Shown here: positions 20,429-33,208 of the stretch, in pieces
Numbering within the stretch: the first letter of the stretch is position 1
Layout: each line of letters starts with the position of its first letter
Assembly (NCBI RefSeq): GCF_008831285.2
Contig: NC_045139.1
Span: 18,026,354-18,090,353 of the forward strand
Length of the DNA stretch: 64,000 nucleotides
Direction: 5' to 3'
Source: Nymphaea colorata
Taxonomy: Eukaryota; Streptophyta; Magnoliopsida; Nymphaeales; Nymphaeaceae
Translations under genes and position numbers: made by a program
Notes under the pieces: model-generated
The model's input: only the letters and a program-made list of their open reading frames with translations
Told to the model about the DNA's origin: nothing
Databases searched by the model: none

Positions 20429-22912
20429 GTTGAATGCCTACTTGGGTACTGGATCCAAGCATTTGATATCCTCCCTTGAACCCCTTTGTTCTAGAGAAGA
20501 AAATCATGCATTGGAGTCGATCTGATGCAGGTAGTTTAGAGTAAGAACCGAGGATGCGCAGTTACATGGTTTCAAAAGCAGTTCTACCATGTGGACAGTT
20601 TTCTCATATTGAAGAAACCACCTGCAGAAAAAAAATTCTGGATATTATTGACACATACAAAATTTGAAAGAACAAAAAAAAATTATGGAGAAACACTAAG
20701 TTGTTGTGATTATATATATTAAATTATGATTTTGATATCCACCCACCCCACTTCCTACATGAATCCGATGTCAGGTGCATGCCGAGTAGCGACATCTTTT
20801 GAAACCTAAAGTTAAATGAGAAGTTCCCAAAGGTATAAAGAAACGACCTTCTGCAGTTACTTGGACAAAATATTCAGAGAAATTTTAAAAGCATGAGGTT
20901 ACTTGTTTGTGTCTTTTATAAACAAGTGGGCACGAGACTAAAAGGGTTTGATGTAGTGGGATGGACCATGGAAAAAAAAATGCAAGTTGAAGAGAAGATA
21001 CACCCATTAGGGGGTTTGAGTTTTAAAATTTTCGGAAAACTTCAAGTTTGAGTTCTCTCCCAACTGAGGGTTTACCCGCCATCGTGGGAAAAGCGAAGCT
21101 TTCCTTCTTCTCAGTTCTTAGGCTGCATTGGTGTCTAGAGAAAAAAGGTTAGCTCAAACTCCACATATAAGTAAGGGTGGGCATCGGCCCAGCCCGGCCC
21201 ACCCTTATATATAAGGCACAAGAATCGACTTGGTTTAAGGTCTCATAATCCCGACCAGCTACACTATTTTATGGTGACTGTGCAGTGTGTATAAATGTAC
21301 TGTATGTGCATTCAAGTACATCTTTTATGTGAAAATGTGTTTGTTTATGTAAGCAAAAAAAGAAGAAACATTTCGAAGATCTTTGGTTCATTTTCCGGAT
21401 TGAAGGCAAATCAGGACCTCAATAGAGAAACTCTTGGCAACATCTGCACCCTTCGTTTTCACCGTCTACGTGGTGTCTTTCCTTCTTGTTCTCTAGTGCA
21501 TTCTGGATGTCGGTACCTTCTCATCCTTATGTGTGCCATATTTTAATTTCTAAAAGCTCCTACCTTTTTCTCTATTTTTCATTTCTCGTTCAATGAGTAC
21601 ACATAAAGAAGTGCCCATAAAAGGCTCTCAACAACTCACTATGTGGATTAGTTAAAGTTTTCAAACTAAAATATGTGATGAAAAAAAGAAATCAATAAAC
21701 TAGAGCATGCGTATTTAATTTGAGTTCTACTTATTAAGGGAGAGCAATTAAAACTGGACAGGGTGAAAGCTAAGACGGCCGATCGTCAAAGTAACCCCCT
21801 TTAGCAATTAAAGCTAAACATATATTTAACTTTTCTTTATACAACAGTTAGCTTGATTGATTGTTTGAAAACGACATCCGATGAGAAACATAATTTGCAT
21901 ATTATATGTCGTGTCGATCCAGAATCAGCCTTATTTGGACCTAATTGGCCACCAACTATTTTTTACCATATTATAAATTGTTATTTTTAATTATGTAATT
22001 ATACGTAGTTTCTATTTTTAAAATGAATCGGCAGTCTCGCCGATCCTGAATCGATTTCAATGACACTGATTCTTGAGTTCTACCACTTTATGAAAAGATG
22101 AACAGGATTTATAATTGATCAAGTATTTTGGATGTCAAAGCAGATTACGTAAGCTACTACGTCAATCATATCAACGCTCCTTAAGAAAATCCTCAGATAA
22201 CCTTCCCATCAGCTGGTAGGAGATTGAGGGAGGGGTTGCCAAGTTGCAGGTCTTAGATAAAGTTCTACACACGGTAAGTATGTATGTATAATCATGTAAG
22301 GGACAAAAACTAAACACACTAAAACTAACATTTTTTTTTCTACAATCTAATCTATAGATGTGGTTTTGAGAATGATTTGGTGAGATTAAGTTAAATAAAT
22401 TTTTTGACTTTAACATTGTTTTTTAATAATTAAAAGATGAACAGCTCTTATAATATCAAGATTTTGATAGTAGAAAACATTAATTATTTTGTAAAAAAAA
22501 ACTTGAACTAAAATATTATTTATACAAAATTAGTGTTTACAAATAGATTATAAGGTTTGTATTTTGTTTAAAACACTTTGTAACACAAATTTAACAAGCC
22601 TGGTTTCATCTCTTACTCAAGCGGTCCGGTATTTACCAATTACTTTATAATGTAGGAACTCAAATCTTTCCGGCATCTTGAGCTCCGGCCAATCATGACT
22701 GTGTGTGCGTCAATGGATATGATTAAACATACCACCCCAATGTAATGCATTGAGCCAATGTAGTGCATCGAGAGAGATTCGTCCAAACTTTAAAGAAGAA
22801 ATCATATATTCAAAAAGGGAAGACGAGGCGGTGAAGGAGAGAAGCTGTGAAAGTTGCCCTCTGCAGGCCAGCGACGAAAAGATCCAACAGTAACGGCGAT
22901 GAACTCTGTCTG

Positions 22913-22940
22913 AACAACAACAACAACAACAACAACAACA
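22913..22940. repeat. (ACA)9 microsatellite
   Basis: A clean trinucleotide run within a purine-rich stretch. No supported coding frame reads through it. Confidence 0.9.
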
Positions 22941-23363
22941 TAGAAAAAAAGGGAAAGCGAAAAAGAGGAAGAAAGAAAAGGGAGAGAGTTTGCTGAATAT
23001 ATGAGGATGAATATATGAGGAGGCCGTTCCCTTCCCAGTCGTTACAAAAATGATGAGACGCTGACATGTTTGGTCAGCAGACGTCCCACTGAAGCAATTC
23101 AGCCCCTCCTTCACCTTACCCATTAACAAAATAACTTGTTTTCTTCATTAAGTTCGTCACTTATCTCTTTCTCCCCCGGCTGATCTCATATGGGCGGTTT
23201 CTGCCCATTATGCGGCTGACCCACTACTTACAACTCCCTTTTTACGAATTATATATATATATGAAAACGACGTTAATTGGTGTCTGACATGCATTTGTTG
23301 GTTTTGCGTAAAATGTAAGTTTTTTTTCTTCTTGTACTTGATTTCCTAACAGACACATGTAAA

Positions 23364-23385
23364 CTATATATATATATATATATAT
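23364..23385. repeat. (TA)11 microsatellite
   Basis: A short uninterrupted TA run in AT-rich intergenic DNA. Confidence 0.9.
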
Positions 23386-23808
23386 TGAACAACCAACTGT
23401 TGAATGAATTAATAATGGGCTTGGGCCTTTCTCAGTAAAAGATGTTTTTCTGAGGAGAAGCGCATGAACTGAGCCTTTCGTTTTCCTTTCATTTGACTGA
23501 TGCAGCTTTTTTTTTTTTTTTTTTTTTCTCTTTTGTCTTTTCACCAAGGCGTTAAATTTAAAGCTTTCGCCCGTTAGGACGTTACCCGGAGCGGCATCGT
23601 TTGGGGAGGTTAAGTTAAAATGCTGGGCTTTATTTGAAATTTTGGAAGATGAAAAGGCACTCTCTCCGTCGACGTGACTGACTTATTGCACTTCAGCGGA
23701 ACCTGGGTGATTAAGCTTGCCTGCGAGTGACGACAACTCACCAGCGCCAAACTCTCTCTCCCTCTTTCTCTTTCTCTCTCTTGCTTGGTTGCAGTGGGCA
23801 GCAGCAGC

Positions 23809-23901
23809 CATGGCTGCCATGGGGCAACGAGCCGTCAAAAAGGCTGAACGATACACAGGAGGCTGGAACTTTGTTCCCTGTACTGCTGGGCAAAGTCTCT
23901 G
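23809..23901 (+). CDS. Short open frame with a CT-rich leader; unproven
   Basis: A CT tract at about 23750-23790 resembles a plant 5' leader. It is followed by an ATG in a strong context (GCAGCCATGGC) and a 30-codon frame beginning MAAMGQRAVKKAERYTGGWN and ending TGA. The peptide is basic with one cysteine, with no signal peptide and no recognised family. It may be a conserved small peptide, the first exon of a longer gene, or chance. No clear splice donor was found before its stop. Confidence 0.15.
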
Positions 23902-24861
23902 ACGTTGCAAATATCCAACATAGATCGGGTTCAAGACAAGGATGAAAAGCGGGACATGATACAGGCAAAAGCTTTCAGCAGAACTACAACCTTAGTAACT
24001 ACCATTTACACTCCTCGATGGCAGGAGAAGGCCGCTGCCGCCATGCCCTTAAATTAAGCTTAATCATATGGACCCTATCGAGCGTATGCTGAAGACGACC
24101 AGCTTGTTTCTGAATCATGTTTGGTTTTGATATAAAATATACATGTAAGATCGATAACTAATACGTGTGTGTATATATGCAGAATATGTAAATCATTTGC
24201 CAGCCCTATCTCTGAGATTTTATTGTTTGAATATTGAATTTTAATGTGTAGAAAATTGAAAGAACATGCACCTAGCCGCAGTTTTGCTGGCTAGCGTATG
24301 AAAGAGATGACCACATGCTTGAGGGCTTATTATTGCATACTTTATCTATTTGATGGATAAGAATAGGCAGAAAGGCATGCGGATGTCTTTTACGCAACAA
24401 GAATGACAAAAATAGACATGACGTAGTGGGGGAGGTTGAAGCTGTCCCGCAGCAGCGCAGGGGAACTGCTCGTCGTCTCTTTCGATCACTAACGAGCTAG
24501 TTTCAACCGCCTGCTGCAGAGGCAGGGAAAAAGCTATGGAGGGAAAGGGAGACCGTGAGGTGGTTGTGGGGAGGGGGGAGGTAAAGGTCTTCTCCTTTTC
24601 CCCGATCGGATGAGAAAAGAGTCAGAGAGGAGAATGTTTCATGTGTTGACAGAAGGAAGAAAAAAGGGGGAGGAGAAAGAGACGAAAGCCGTTTTTCATC
24701 TTTCCTTCGCTTTACTTAGAAAAGCAGAACAGATTATCTGCATTTCTTCCTCTTCCTCTTCTCCTTTTCTAAAAGAAGCAAAAGGAAACCTCTTTCTTTC
24801 TCTCTTTTTGTTTTGTCTAACGTCCATCTTTGCCAGTCTTTTACGTAGTAAAGAAAACATG

Positions 24862-24863
<2 letters not shown>

Positions 24864-24896
<33 letters not shown>
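24864..24896. repeat. (TC)n microsatellite
   Basis: About 16 TC units in intergenic DNA beyond the 3' end of the IDD gene. Confidence 0.95.
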
Positions 24897-24898
<2 letters not shown>

Positions 24899-25463
24899 GC
24901 GCTCATACATATATATGCATGATGCATACGAATACATACGTCCTCCGATAAGCCCAACTCTCCCGCACTACGAACATGTACATGATACGCACGTGCAAGC
25001 AAATTAGATTATTTTGTAGTTCATAACGCCATGCTCTCTTGCTCTCTCTCTGTGTCTGCACAAAGGCTCAATCTCGCGATTAGAACGCATATTGGAGGCA
25101 GAAAATTCAAAGATTGTTTTCCCTCTCAATTGCTAGCGACAAGGAAAAAGAAGGGAATGAAGAAAAAGGAAAAGCTGATACAGAAAACGAAGAGAAGAAC
25201 AAAACAACAAATGATAGACAGTATCTGTGGCTTATGAGTATTCCATGGCTTGAACCGGTCAGTGTACTATCGTGCTTTTTGAGCACTGCAAGTATAATAA
25301 CCTGCATTTTGCATGCAAGTCTACCATCTGGCTAATCACCTAGAACATGCCTTTGCATTTCGTCCCAGCAGTTCTCATCAGCCATGACAGCAGCAACCCC
25401 TGTATACCCTTTTCTCCTTTTCTCTCCATGTTTTTCGGAGTGCTCGCACTGCATGTGCCTTCT

Positions 25464-28400
25464 TCACTGCATCCTCTCACTATAGGACCTAGCCAGTGAC
25501 TTCATTTCCGAATCGAAAGAAACCAAATTCATGGTGTGGTGTTGCTGCTGATCCCTATGAGTGAACCCACCTCCAATAAACCCTCTGCTCATCCCTCCAA
25601 CACCAAGAAAGTCTCTAGTCATCTCATCTGTGCCCGCCACGTTCGAAGACGAAGCACCACCATTCTGGTGTAGCTTTCCCTCCATAGAATCCTGTAAATT
25701 GGAAACATGGTTTGCCCTGTGCTGGAGCTGCAAGTTCATTCTATGGCTACCGTTGTATTCTACAAACTCATCAATACCTCTAGCGTCACCCCCAAACATG
25801 GAACTACTGCCATTCACCAGCGAATTCATGAATTCCTGGAAGTGGGTTTCCTGCCCAATGCTGACATTGGCTCTCATCTGGTCAAGGCCCTTGATGGGGA
25901 GTGACGTTGGTAGCAGCTGAGTCCTGCTGCTCGGAGGGCTCTGAGTTGCAGTGGGCAGAGATGACGAAGATGGCGATGATGGCGGCCTTTGCTCCTGCCA
26001 CTGCAGGCCTATCCCGGCGGAGGACGTGTCATGGCTTGTGGTGCCCTTTGGGGTGGAGCTGTTGAACGTTCTCAGCTGGTTCCCAGCACTGGTGGTTGCA
26101 CCCAATTGAGCAGCTTTTTGAAGCAGCGCAGTGGCTGACATCTGAGGGACCACTGTGTCAACCTGTAGCTGGGAGTTGTAAAGCGAAGGCACAGATGAGG
26201 TCATGTGGTCACTCATGATACTGCCACTGAACTGGTCCTGAAGCAAGACGTTGGTTCTCCCGTCACCCTGCTTGTTGCCGCCATTGCTGTTCTGCGAGAG
26301 GAAACTGAGACTGAAGACGTTGTTTGGCACCTTCGCAGCTGAGCTATTTGTGCTGTTACTCGATAAGTCGGGCAGCTGCATCAATCCGGGATAAGTGGGA
26401 GGTTTGCTCTGGAGCAGTCCTTGCTGAGCTTGGGCGTCCTCATGGAAATCCTGATTAGAGCTGCCGCCACCGCCATTGCAGGAAGAGAAGAACGAAGGTG
26501 GTGGCTGCGGCGATCGAAATGAAAAATTAGGTGGGAGTAGTTGGTCGAATTGTGTTGCTCCTGCTCCACCAAGCCTGAGGATATTAGCAGAAGAATGAGT
26601 TTGATCTGCTAGAGAACCGATCTGAGACAGTCCTAAACCCACGCTGTTGCTGCTGCTGTTGTTGTATAGCTGCCCTGCGATCGTGCTTAGCCCAGTTGGA
26701 AGCCTTGCACTCTCTTGTGCCAGTGCATCACAGAATGCCCTATGAGTGATGAAGCTATCACGCCTGAAAATAGCAAGCACATGACGATGAAAAATGGACC
26801 AGATAAAAACACGTAATCAACTTCAAATTTTGCAACAAAAATCCTGAGTCCCCACTTCTCAGCACACCAGAGATTTCAGTACTGTTTTAGGAAGCAGAAA
26901 AGGAAAATAACAGTAGAAACCAGCTTTCTAAACTCATTCGAGCAACTGACTCGTGCATGTTGGAGCTGTCACTCTGACAACCAGTGGGAAAAAACATGAG
27001 ATTGAGTTTACGCACAAGCCATCAAACAGTAGTTGTTCGCACCCATTATCTAGAATTCCATGGAGTTTAGTAAATTTTTTAATGACTAGATCCAGTTTCC
27101 CAAATTCCAAGAAGTAGTTCTAAGCTCCAAAACCAAAAAATCCACATTGGAAATTGGAATCCGCGTCGAGAATTTGAAGAAGAGGAACCTATAAAAAACA
27201 GGACCACGAAAAAGAACAAATGTTTGCGTCAAACACTAAGCGCGTTTAATCTGCACCCCATTTTGTGGTTGAGTGCCTTGTTAACAAACTTCACTACACA
27301 TCAGTATTTAGTGAAAAAATGTAAGACGGTGACACTGCTATTCAGAGTGGTGCTCATGAATTGAATTACCTGCTCTTTCTCTTACCCACCTCAGCGTTTC
27401 ACTAGGTTGGTACCCTGAAAAGGCCAAAGGAGCAGCTAGAATCCAGCCAACTCACAAGGATACAAACCCTGTGAATCCAAGGTAACACGTGAATGGTACA
27501 AGAGAGGGGCAAAGGCGTTGATTCCAAGGATGAATAAGAGACACCTTTATATTTAAAAATCACGGATAAAAAAAGAGATGGAAAAATTATGCATGGTTCT
27601 GAGAAATTTCAGGTCGGGAGCAGTTATCACGGAAGGACTCGACATTCAAAAAAAAAAGGAGGTAAGAAGCCATTATCGTTATCGATTTCATGTACAGAAC
27701 GTTCAAAAACTGGCTTGTCAAGAACTGGAATCTGAGAAGTAATAGCCAACCAGAAAAAAATAAGGAAAAGGGACAAAATCGAGATAAATTGGTAATATAA
27801 CCAGAGAAAATTGCAGCCAAGACCACTTTGCTATCATCCTTATGCTCACTGTATTTCTATGTTGCAAGATATTATCGTAATTACCTTGAGAATAGGGTTC
27901 CGCAATCGCATCTATACTCTCTTGTACCGCATGTCTTGGAGTGGGCTTTCCAGTCAGACTGAACTGCATATTTCTTAGAGCACTTCTCACACTTCCATTT
28001 CTTCTCGCCATGTTTCCTGGAATAGTGTTTCTTGATGCCAGTGAGGTCACCTAACGCCCTTGATGGGTCATGGTGGACGCATGTGGGTTCTGGACAAAGA
28101 TAGACCTTCTTCTTGACCTCTTTGTTTGATTTCTGCCTCAGCTTCCATGGAAGATTGTGGCCTCTCCTGTGGAGCTGTAGGTTCTGTTCCCTCTGAAACC
28201 CTTTGTTGCAAACCTCACATATGAACCTGTTTGTGGCCATCAGGGTCTTGGGTGACAGTGCAATCACTTCCGCATCTGGATCTGTGCATGAACAAGAAAA
28301 GAGGACGAAGGATTATGGTCCGTTCATCAGTATCAGTGTTAGTCCCCTAAACGAAAACGAAGTAGGTAAAGAAAACCATGGTAATCATCAGAAACAGGCG

Positions 28401-28634
28401 ATACAAATATGTTGGTCATGCTCAGTCAAAAGGGAAAAGAAAAGTTTGTCCGTGAGTGATAAAATCTGGATACTTGCTTGGTGTTCCAGGGAGATTTCTC
28501 TTCTTCTTTTGAGGTGCGCTTGTCGTAGCCGGTGAAGATGTTGACTGTTGCTTGACCTGGTTTGTTGCGGAGCCTATACATCTTTCTTCTTCCATCACTT
28601 CAAACGACTTCTTCACAGGAGGACCAGCAGCCAT
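25464..28634 (-). CDS. INDETERMINATE-DOMAIN C2H2 zinc-finger transcription factor (IDD4/IDD5-like)
   Basis: Plant nuclear regulator of the IDD family; members bind DNA and partner GRAS proteins such as SCARECROW, SHORT-ROOT and DELLAs. Minus-strand exons are 28634-28478, 28281-27885 and 26763-25464, giving 617 residues. A basic nuclear-localisation stretch KKKRNLPG lies at 43-50, in front of the finger block. The four fingers have C74/C77/H90/H94, C115/C120/H138/H143, C150/C153/H166/C170 and C177/C179/H192/C196, the family pattern of two C2H2 then two CCHC fingers. The tail is rich in S, N and Q and carries the two conserved IDD motifs MSATALLQKAAQLGA at 393-407 and TRDFLGVG at 567-574. The start context AAAGATGGC is good. 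Intron 1 must use a GC donor (see separate entry); intron 2 is GT-AG. It most resembles the IDD4/IDD5 subgroup, partly judged from its position beside CHR19. Confidence 0.95.
26764..27884 (-). other. IDD intron 2
   Basis: The donor GTAATT follows TTC TCA AG, and the acceptor TTGCTATTTTCAG precedes G CGT GAT. The splice falls inside finger 4 (CGTLFSR|RDSFITH) in phase 2, the usual IDD position. Nothing else was recognised in this 1.1-kb intron. Confidence 0.9.
28282..28477 (-). other. IDD intron 1, apparent GC-AG intron
   Basis: Exon 1 ends ...GGA ACA CCA A and is followed by GCAAGTATCC; exon 2 starts AT CCA GAT GCG after the acceptor ATGCACAG. Joining at GC gives PGTP-N-PDAEV, the expected family text, in phase 1. 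The GT four bases downstream would shift the frame and destroy the zinc fingers. GC donors usually keep strong pairing with GCAAGT, as here. Confidence 0.8.
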
Positions 28635-29300
28635 CTTTCTGCTTTCGACTAGTAACTCTAAAAACGCTGTGCCTCCTTTTCTCTGGTTATCTTCCTCACT
28701 TGCTCCAGCAAATTACTGAACTAAGCAGATCTGCAGCCGAATTTTTTGCCCTCCACTTTGAGAACCATGAAAGTATCATCTTCCCTCTTGGCCGCGAGGA
28801 GAAACTGGAAGAAGATTCAACCCTGGCCTGGTTGGTATCTTCAAATTAACACCACGTTTACCTGAATTCTTGACCAACAAAGGAATTCTAATCGAAACTT
28901 GTAATGGAATAAGAAATCAACATCGATGAGTCTGGCACTTGCATGAAGAAGAAAACCAACCCTAGATCTCTCTTCTTCTTCTTCTTCTTCTTCTCCGGTT
29001 GCTGTTGCTGTTGCTCCGCAGCTTCTGTTGATTGATGTGTTGGATGCGTTTCTAAGGCCTCATCACCACCATGCTTTTCTTTTCCATTTTTTTTCTCTCG
29101 TATATGGTTTTCCCGATTTCGCTCCACCTTTTCCACCACAATAAAAATACACAGAAAATGAATATTAATTGAAGGGTGTCATTGTTCGTGCTCCTCTCAC
29201 GCAGCCTCCCTCTGTCGTTATTCAGACCATAGCTTGGGGGCCACCGATTCTCTCTCTCTCTCTCAGAGAGAAAAATAAGTATCCTTCTTGTTGTGTAGAT
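28635..29300 (-). promoter_or_regulatory. IDD leader and proximal promoter region
   Basis: Upstream of the start codon on the minus strand lies a purine-rich leader with a GAA/CTT repeat (28971-28994) and two short upstream frames: 11 codons (MEKKSMVVMRP) and 18 codons (MQVPDSSMLISYSITSFD, 28944-28888). A donor-like CAG|GTAAAC near 28862 and an AAAGCAG acceptor just before the ATG would allow a leader intron. A CT/GA tract at about 29248-29272 marks the probable promoter edge. The transcription start is not determinable. Confidence 0.35.
28971..28994. repeat. (TTC)8 microsatellite in the IDD leader
   Basis: Reads GAA on the IDD coding strand. It lies within the purine-rich 5' leader and not in the coding sequence. 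Confidence 0.85.
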
Positions 29301-32300
29301 GCTCTCGCTTTGAAGAAGACTCAAGCAAGGGTAATAGCGTAACTTCATATCATGACTTGAAACGTAAGATGGAAGCACAAAACAGCATAAAAAATAATTG
29401 CAGATGTGTCAGCGTCTGCGCGTCCTCTACAGAGGGATCCATGCATGGACATCTCGTAGGGCCATCAAACGCCGGACACTGGGGACAAAGAACGCCCGGA
29501 AGTTCCTTTGCTAGGATATTTCTGCTCTGTTCCGACAGTTGGAATAGAAACAGTCCCGGAAAAGATTAAAAGAAATCCCGTAAATCTGCCTTACTGTTGA
29601 ACTAATGTAGCTGATCTAATCTAATCATACACTCACGTAGTATTCTTGCTGCCAAACAATCACTGAGAATGCTTATTACTGTTCCTGTTTAAGTTGGGCC
29701 ATGTCTTTTGCATCCAAATCAGAAGCCATGGTGCTCCAATCTCTCCTTCATCCTAATTCCCATCGCAGTAAATACAATCAGAAAAAACCTAGAAAACTTG
29801 GTAACTTTTTAGTTAAAAAAAAAAAGTGAGACTTTGTTGGTCTCCACTGATGAAAATCAGATTTTTTTTAGTTGAAGGGCACTTGAGTCATTGACCCGGG
29901 TTGGGTGTGGGCGTAGCATATGCTTGAGTTTGGGTCCCACTTAATTTGTAATGAAATTTTTGAAGGACTGGGGTAAGCAGTGGCGCGAACCAATCCACAT
30001 GTATACTCGGACATTAATCCATTGTCCAAGGTGCATGTGGGCTGATGAGGGGCAATTGCCCATACAGAACTATATAATTTGCCTATTTATATATTAATAT
30101 CACATAGTCATTTGTTTAATTACATGTTGGTTCTCCTCAATCATAATCCAAGATTTTTTTAAAGTGATGTCTTCTATTATTGAAAGTTCGAGCTTAAATT
30201 TCGAGGTTCGACCTTGTAACTCCTTAGTTATTCACAAGGTGCTTGCCATTTATTTACAACCAAAGATGAATCATTTTCCAATTGTATGCAGGGAAGCCAA
30301 AGATCTGCATGTGACGATGACCGTGACAGGGATGGAGGAGAAGGAAGAAGGGCAGTATCGTAATTTTGAGGGAGGGTTGAAAGGAACGGGAATGTCTACG
30401 TAGACAACACGTGCATGGGAGAGTGGGTGGACAAGAACCCGTGGTCCTCTATTCGAATCGTGCTGGGCCCATCCGTTCACGGGTTCCCGAATCTTCAAAC
30501 TCATTATTTACTTTTTTATATGGAAATTAAAAAAAAAAAGGCTCAGGAAATTACAGAAAACCCCATCTCCACCTTGTTCGAGTCTAAAATATACCTAGGT
30601 TTTACGACCCAAACTCAAATTGCAAAAGATGTCGACATCCATTTTTTTTTATCTCTCTATCTCTCTTTTAAAAAAATTTTAAATGAAGAAAAAAATGTAT
30701 AATTTCAGCAAGATAGAGAAATTCTTAGAATGCGTTTGATTCGACGTTCTCCCTCACGCACTGGCACTGGAATCTGGATGACGTGGAGGACACAAACACT
30801 GAGCAAGAACACCGTGTTCCATGCTGCGGAACGTACCCAAAAAAAGGCATTAAGGCCCGGTAAGTTCAGTTCTTGGGAATGCCGGGACCAAATCTTAATT
30901 TCTTTCCCAGCGTTCTCAAAAGCCGGAACGCGAGGTCCCCATTATGTTTTTTAATGGTTTTGAATTACAGGACTTGTGACTCTTTCTGTTCAATCTCCGA
31001 TACCCTTCCATGCTTTAATTCGAAAATGTATGTACATTTTATCTCAAGAATTTATGACGACAATCTATTTCTGATTGTGGGCAACTGTAATTTGTCAAGG
31101 TTCAACTTCCTTTCTCTCTTTAAATCGTCCTTTTCAATAGCAAATATACTCTGTTGGACATTGTACACACAAGTTCGGGTTTAGTAATTCTGAACACTAA
31201 TTGACCTTCAAGTTGAAACAATATGCAATCACATGTTTTCATTGGGGGCCTTTCTATTGAGCATGTTCATGGAATAATAGTTCTAGTGTTCCATTAAAAC
31301 CCCTAAACATATGATGGCGTCTTCTCCCGAAATGTCAACAAAATAGAGAAGAAAAGACACAGAGTATTTGGTATTGGAATTTTCAGAATATAGGTACATA
31401 CTGCTTAGAAATATCCCATGCAGTACTATGCCACTCAGTATTTTGAGGTACATAATTTTATTGATTAAACCAACCTCACCAATGTGCTGAATATATTGAA
31501 ATTTAAAAATTGGAAAAAATTCACAACAATTCAACTAATTGTAGATTAGATATCAACAATGGTTTTGTCTATTTATTGACTATGTTTGAAAGCATACAAA
31601 TCATTATGAAAACTATACGTTCTTTGGCATGTAATATCATGAGCTTCAAAAACCAAAAAACATTTCACTTAAATTATTTGAAAATTTTATCTATACGTTT
31701 GAAAAATAATGTTTTTGATACAGAGATCACATTAAAAAAATAATTAAAAAATGTCAAAACATGGGGACCGATCAAGCTAGCCTCAGATTGAAAACATTTC
31801 TTGTATAAACTGGATCATGACAACCATATGTGTGGCCCACTAACAAATTCTTTTGTCTCTGATGTCCTTACTGCATGCTAATTAACATCCATTTTAGTGT
31901 ACATTAAAAAAGGAGAGATAAAAGAAACATCTAATTAAGTTGTTAAATAGGTAGTTGCCAAACTGTACTACCATGAATGATGTGTGTCTGTGTATGGTAT
32001 CTTTAGATTATGCTTGTCCAAATATGTCTACATGTTGTGCCTCCTATACTTGAACATTTCTTCATATAGACTTAATTTCATTGATTGCTGTCAGACGAAT
32101 ACGATGATAAAAAGAAGTCATAAATATCATATGCATGTCTGAACTAAATTTGTTGAGTTGGGAAAGATAAGACCATTCATTTTTAAGCTCTTAAAAAAAA
32201 AAATCAATATTATTTTGAAAGATATATATTTATCTATTCATTTATGTTGTCATCAAGTCCTTAGCATTATTGTGTTAAGATTACAATCTATTTGGAAAAG

Positions 32301-33106
32301 GATTGATGTCGGTCAGGTGGCTTATCCTTTCAGCACCTGTCCCAAAAGAAGAACAGCTATTCATGATCATGGCGCTCCAACGATTAAGCACACGGTCCCC
32401 CTATCTTCCTTGAATTGTTCATGTATACTAATTTACAGAGATGGTTTAAGCTCGATAAACAACAGTGGCTTTTGGCTGAAACGATCAAGCGCAGAGGACA
32501 AACAGTTACGGTCACGACAAGAAGATTCGCCTCATCTCTGTTGCAGAATGTAAATTAAGAGGTAAAACTATTTTGGGCATTCTGCCATCTTTTCTTTCTT
32601 GCCTAAAGGAACAGACATCTGCCCTCTCAGGAAATGGGAAGAGGATGCCGGAAATAAGGCAGAAGCCGATCAGCAGTAAACATCTGTGATATATAATAAA
32701 GCAACAACTAAACAGTTAATGGCTACAAGACGAACGAGTCTGGTGGCCGTTCATTCCGAATGATCTGTCTGCTCCAATTGCCGTTCATGCTGAAGAGATC
32801 TTTGAAATGAAACCGTGTGATATGGATGGCCTTTTCTCACGATAAAACTCGAGAGATTTCATGATCAGGAACGTCTGCTTTCATTTCAATCACCGATAGA
32901 ATTATCACCATTAATGAAAAGACATGTCAGTCTTCCTCGTGTGAACCAGCCTAGCCACTTTGGAACTTTGGACAATTAAGGGCCCCTCCCCTGTCCCTTA
33001 AAATCCCCTTATACCATGTTCTCTAACTACCAGCAAACCTTGAGAAGAAGGATGAAAGAAGAACCGTATATCTGCTGTGGACGCTTTCAAATGGTCACTT
33101 GTCTAA

Positions 33107-33133
33107 GTATATATATATATATATATATATATA
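33107..33133. repeat. (AT)13 microsatellite
   Basis: An uninterrupted AT run about 75 bp before the GC-rich hairpin block. Confidence 0.9.
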
Positions 33134-33208
33134 ATTGAATGGTGATCATATTCTGTACTTAGATAATATCTGGACAAGAGAAAGGTAAGATTCCACACCC
33201 CAGAAGGC

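Larger units (their letters stand above)
14400..23700. other. Intergenic, no supported gene
   Basis: About 9 kb of AT-rich DNA. It contains a CTT/T-rich tract at 16401-16436, remnants with GGGCAxAGCTAGAAATTTT-type ends at about 17935-18110 and 20281-20428, an inverted repeat at 19894-19968, a possible SINE-like remnant near 15960-16135, an (ACA)9 run at 22913-22940 and a 21-T run at 23507-23527. Open frames here mostly lack an ATG or show no protein-like composition. Confidence 0.6.

Noticed and set aside
24646-24660. TTGACAGAAGGAAGA, similar to the start of miR156/157
   Set aside because: Mature match breaks after about 10 bases and no complementary arm is found nearby.
25561-25920. 119-codon plus frame
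   Set aside because: Antisense shadow of IDD exon 3.
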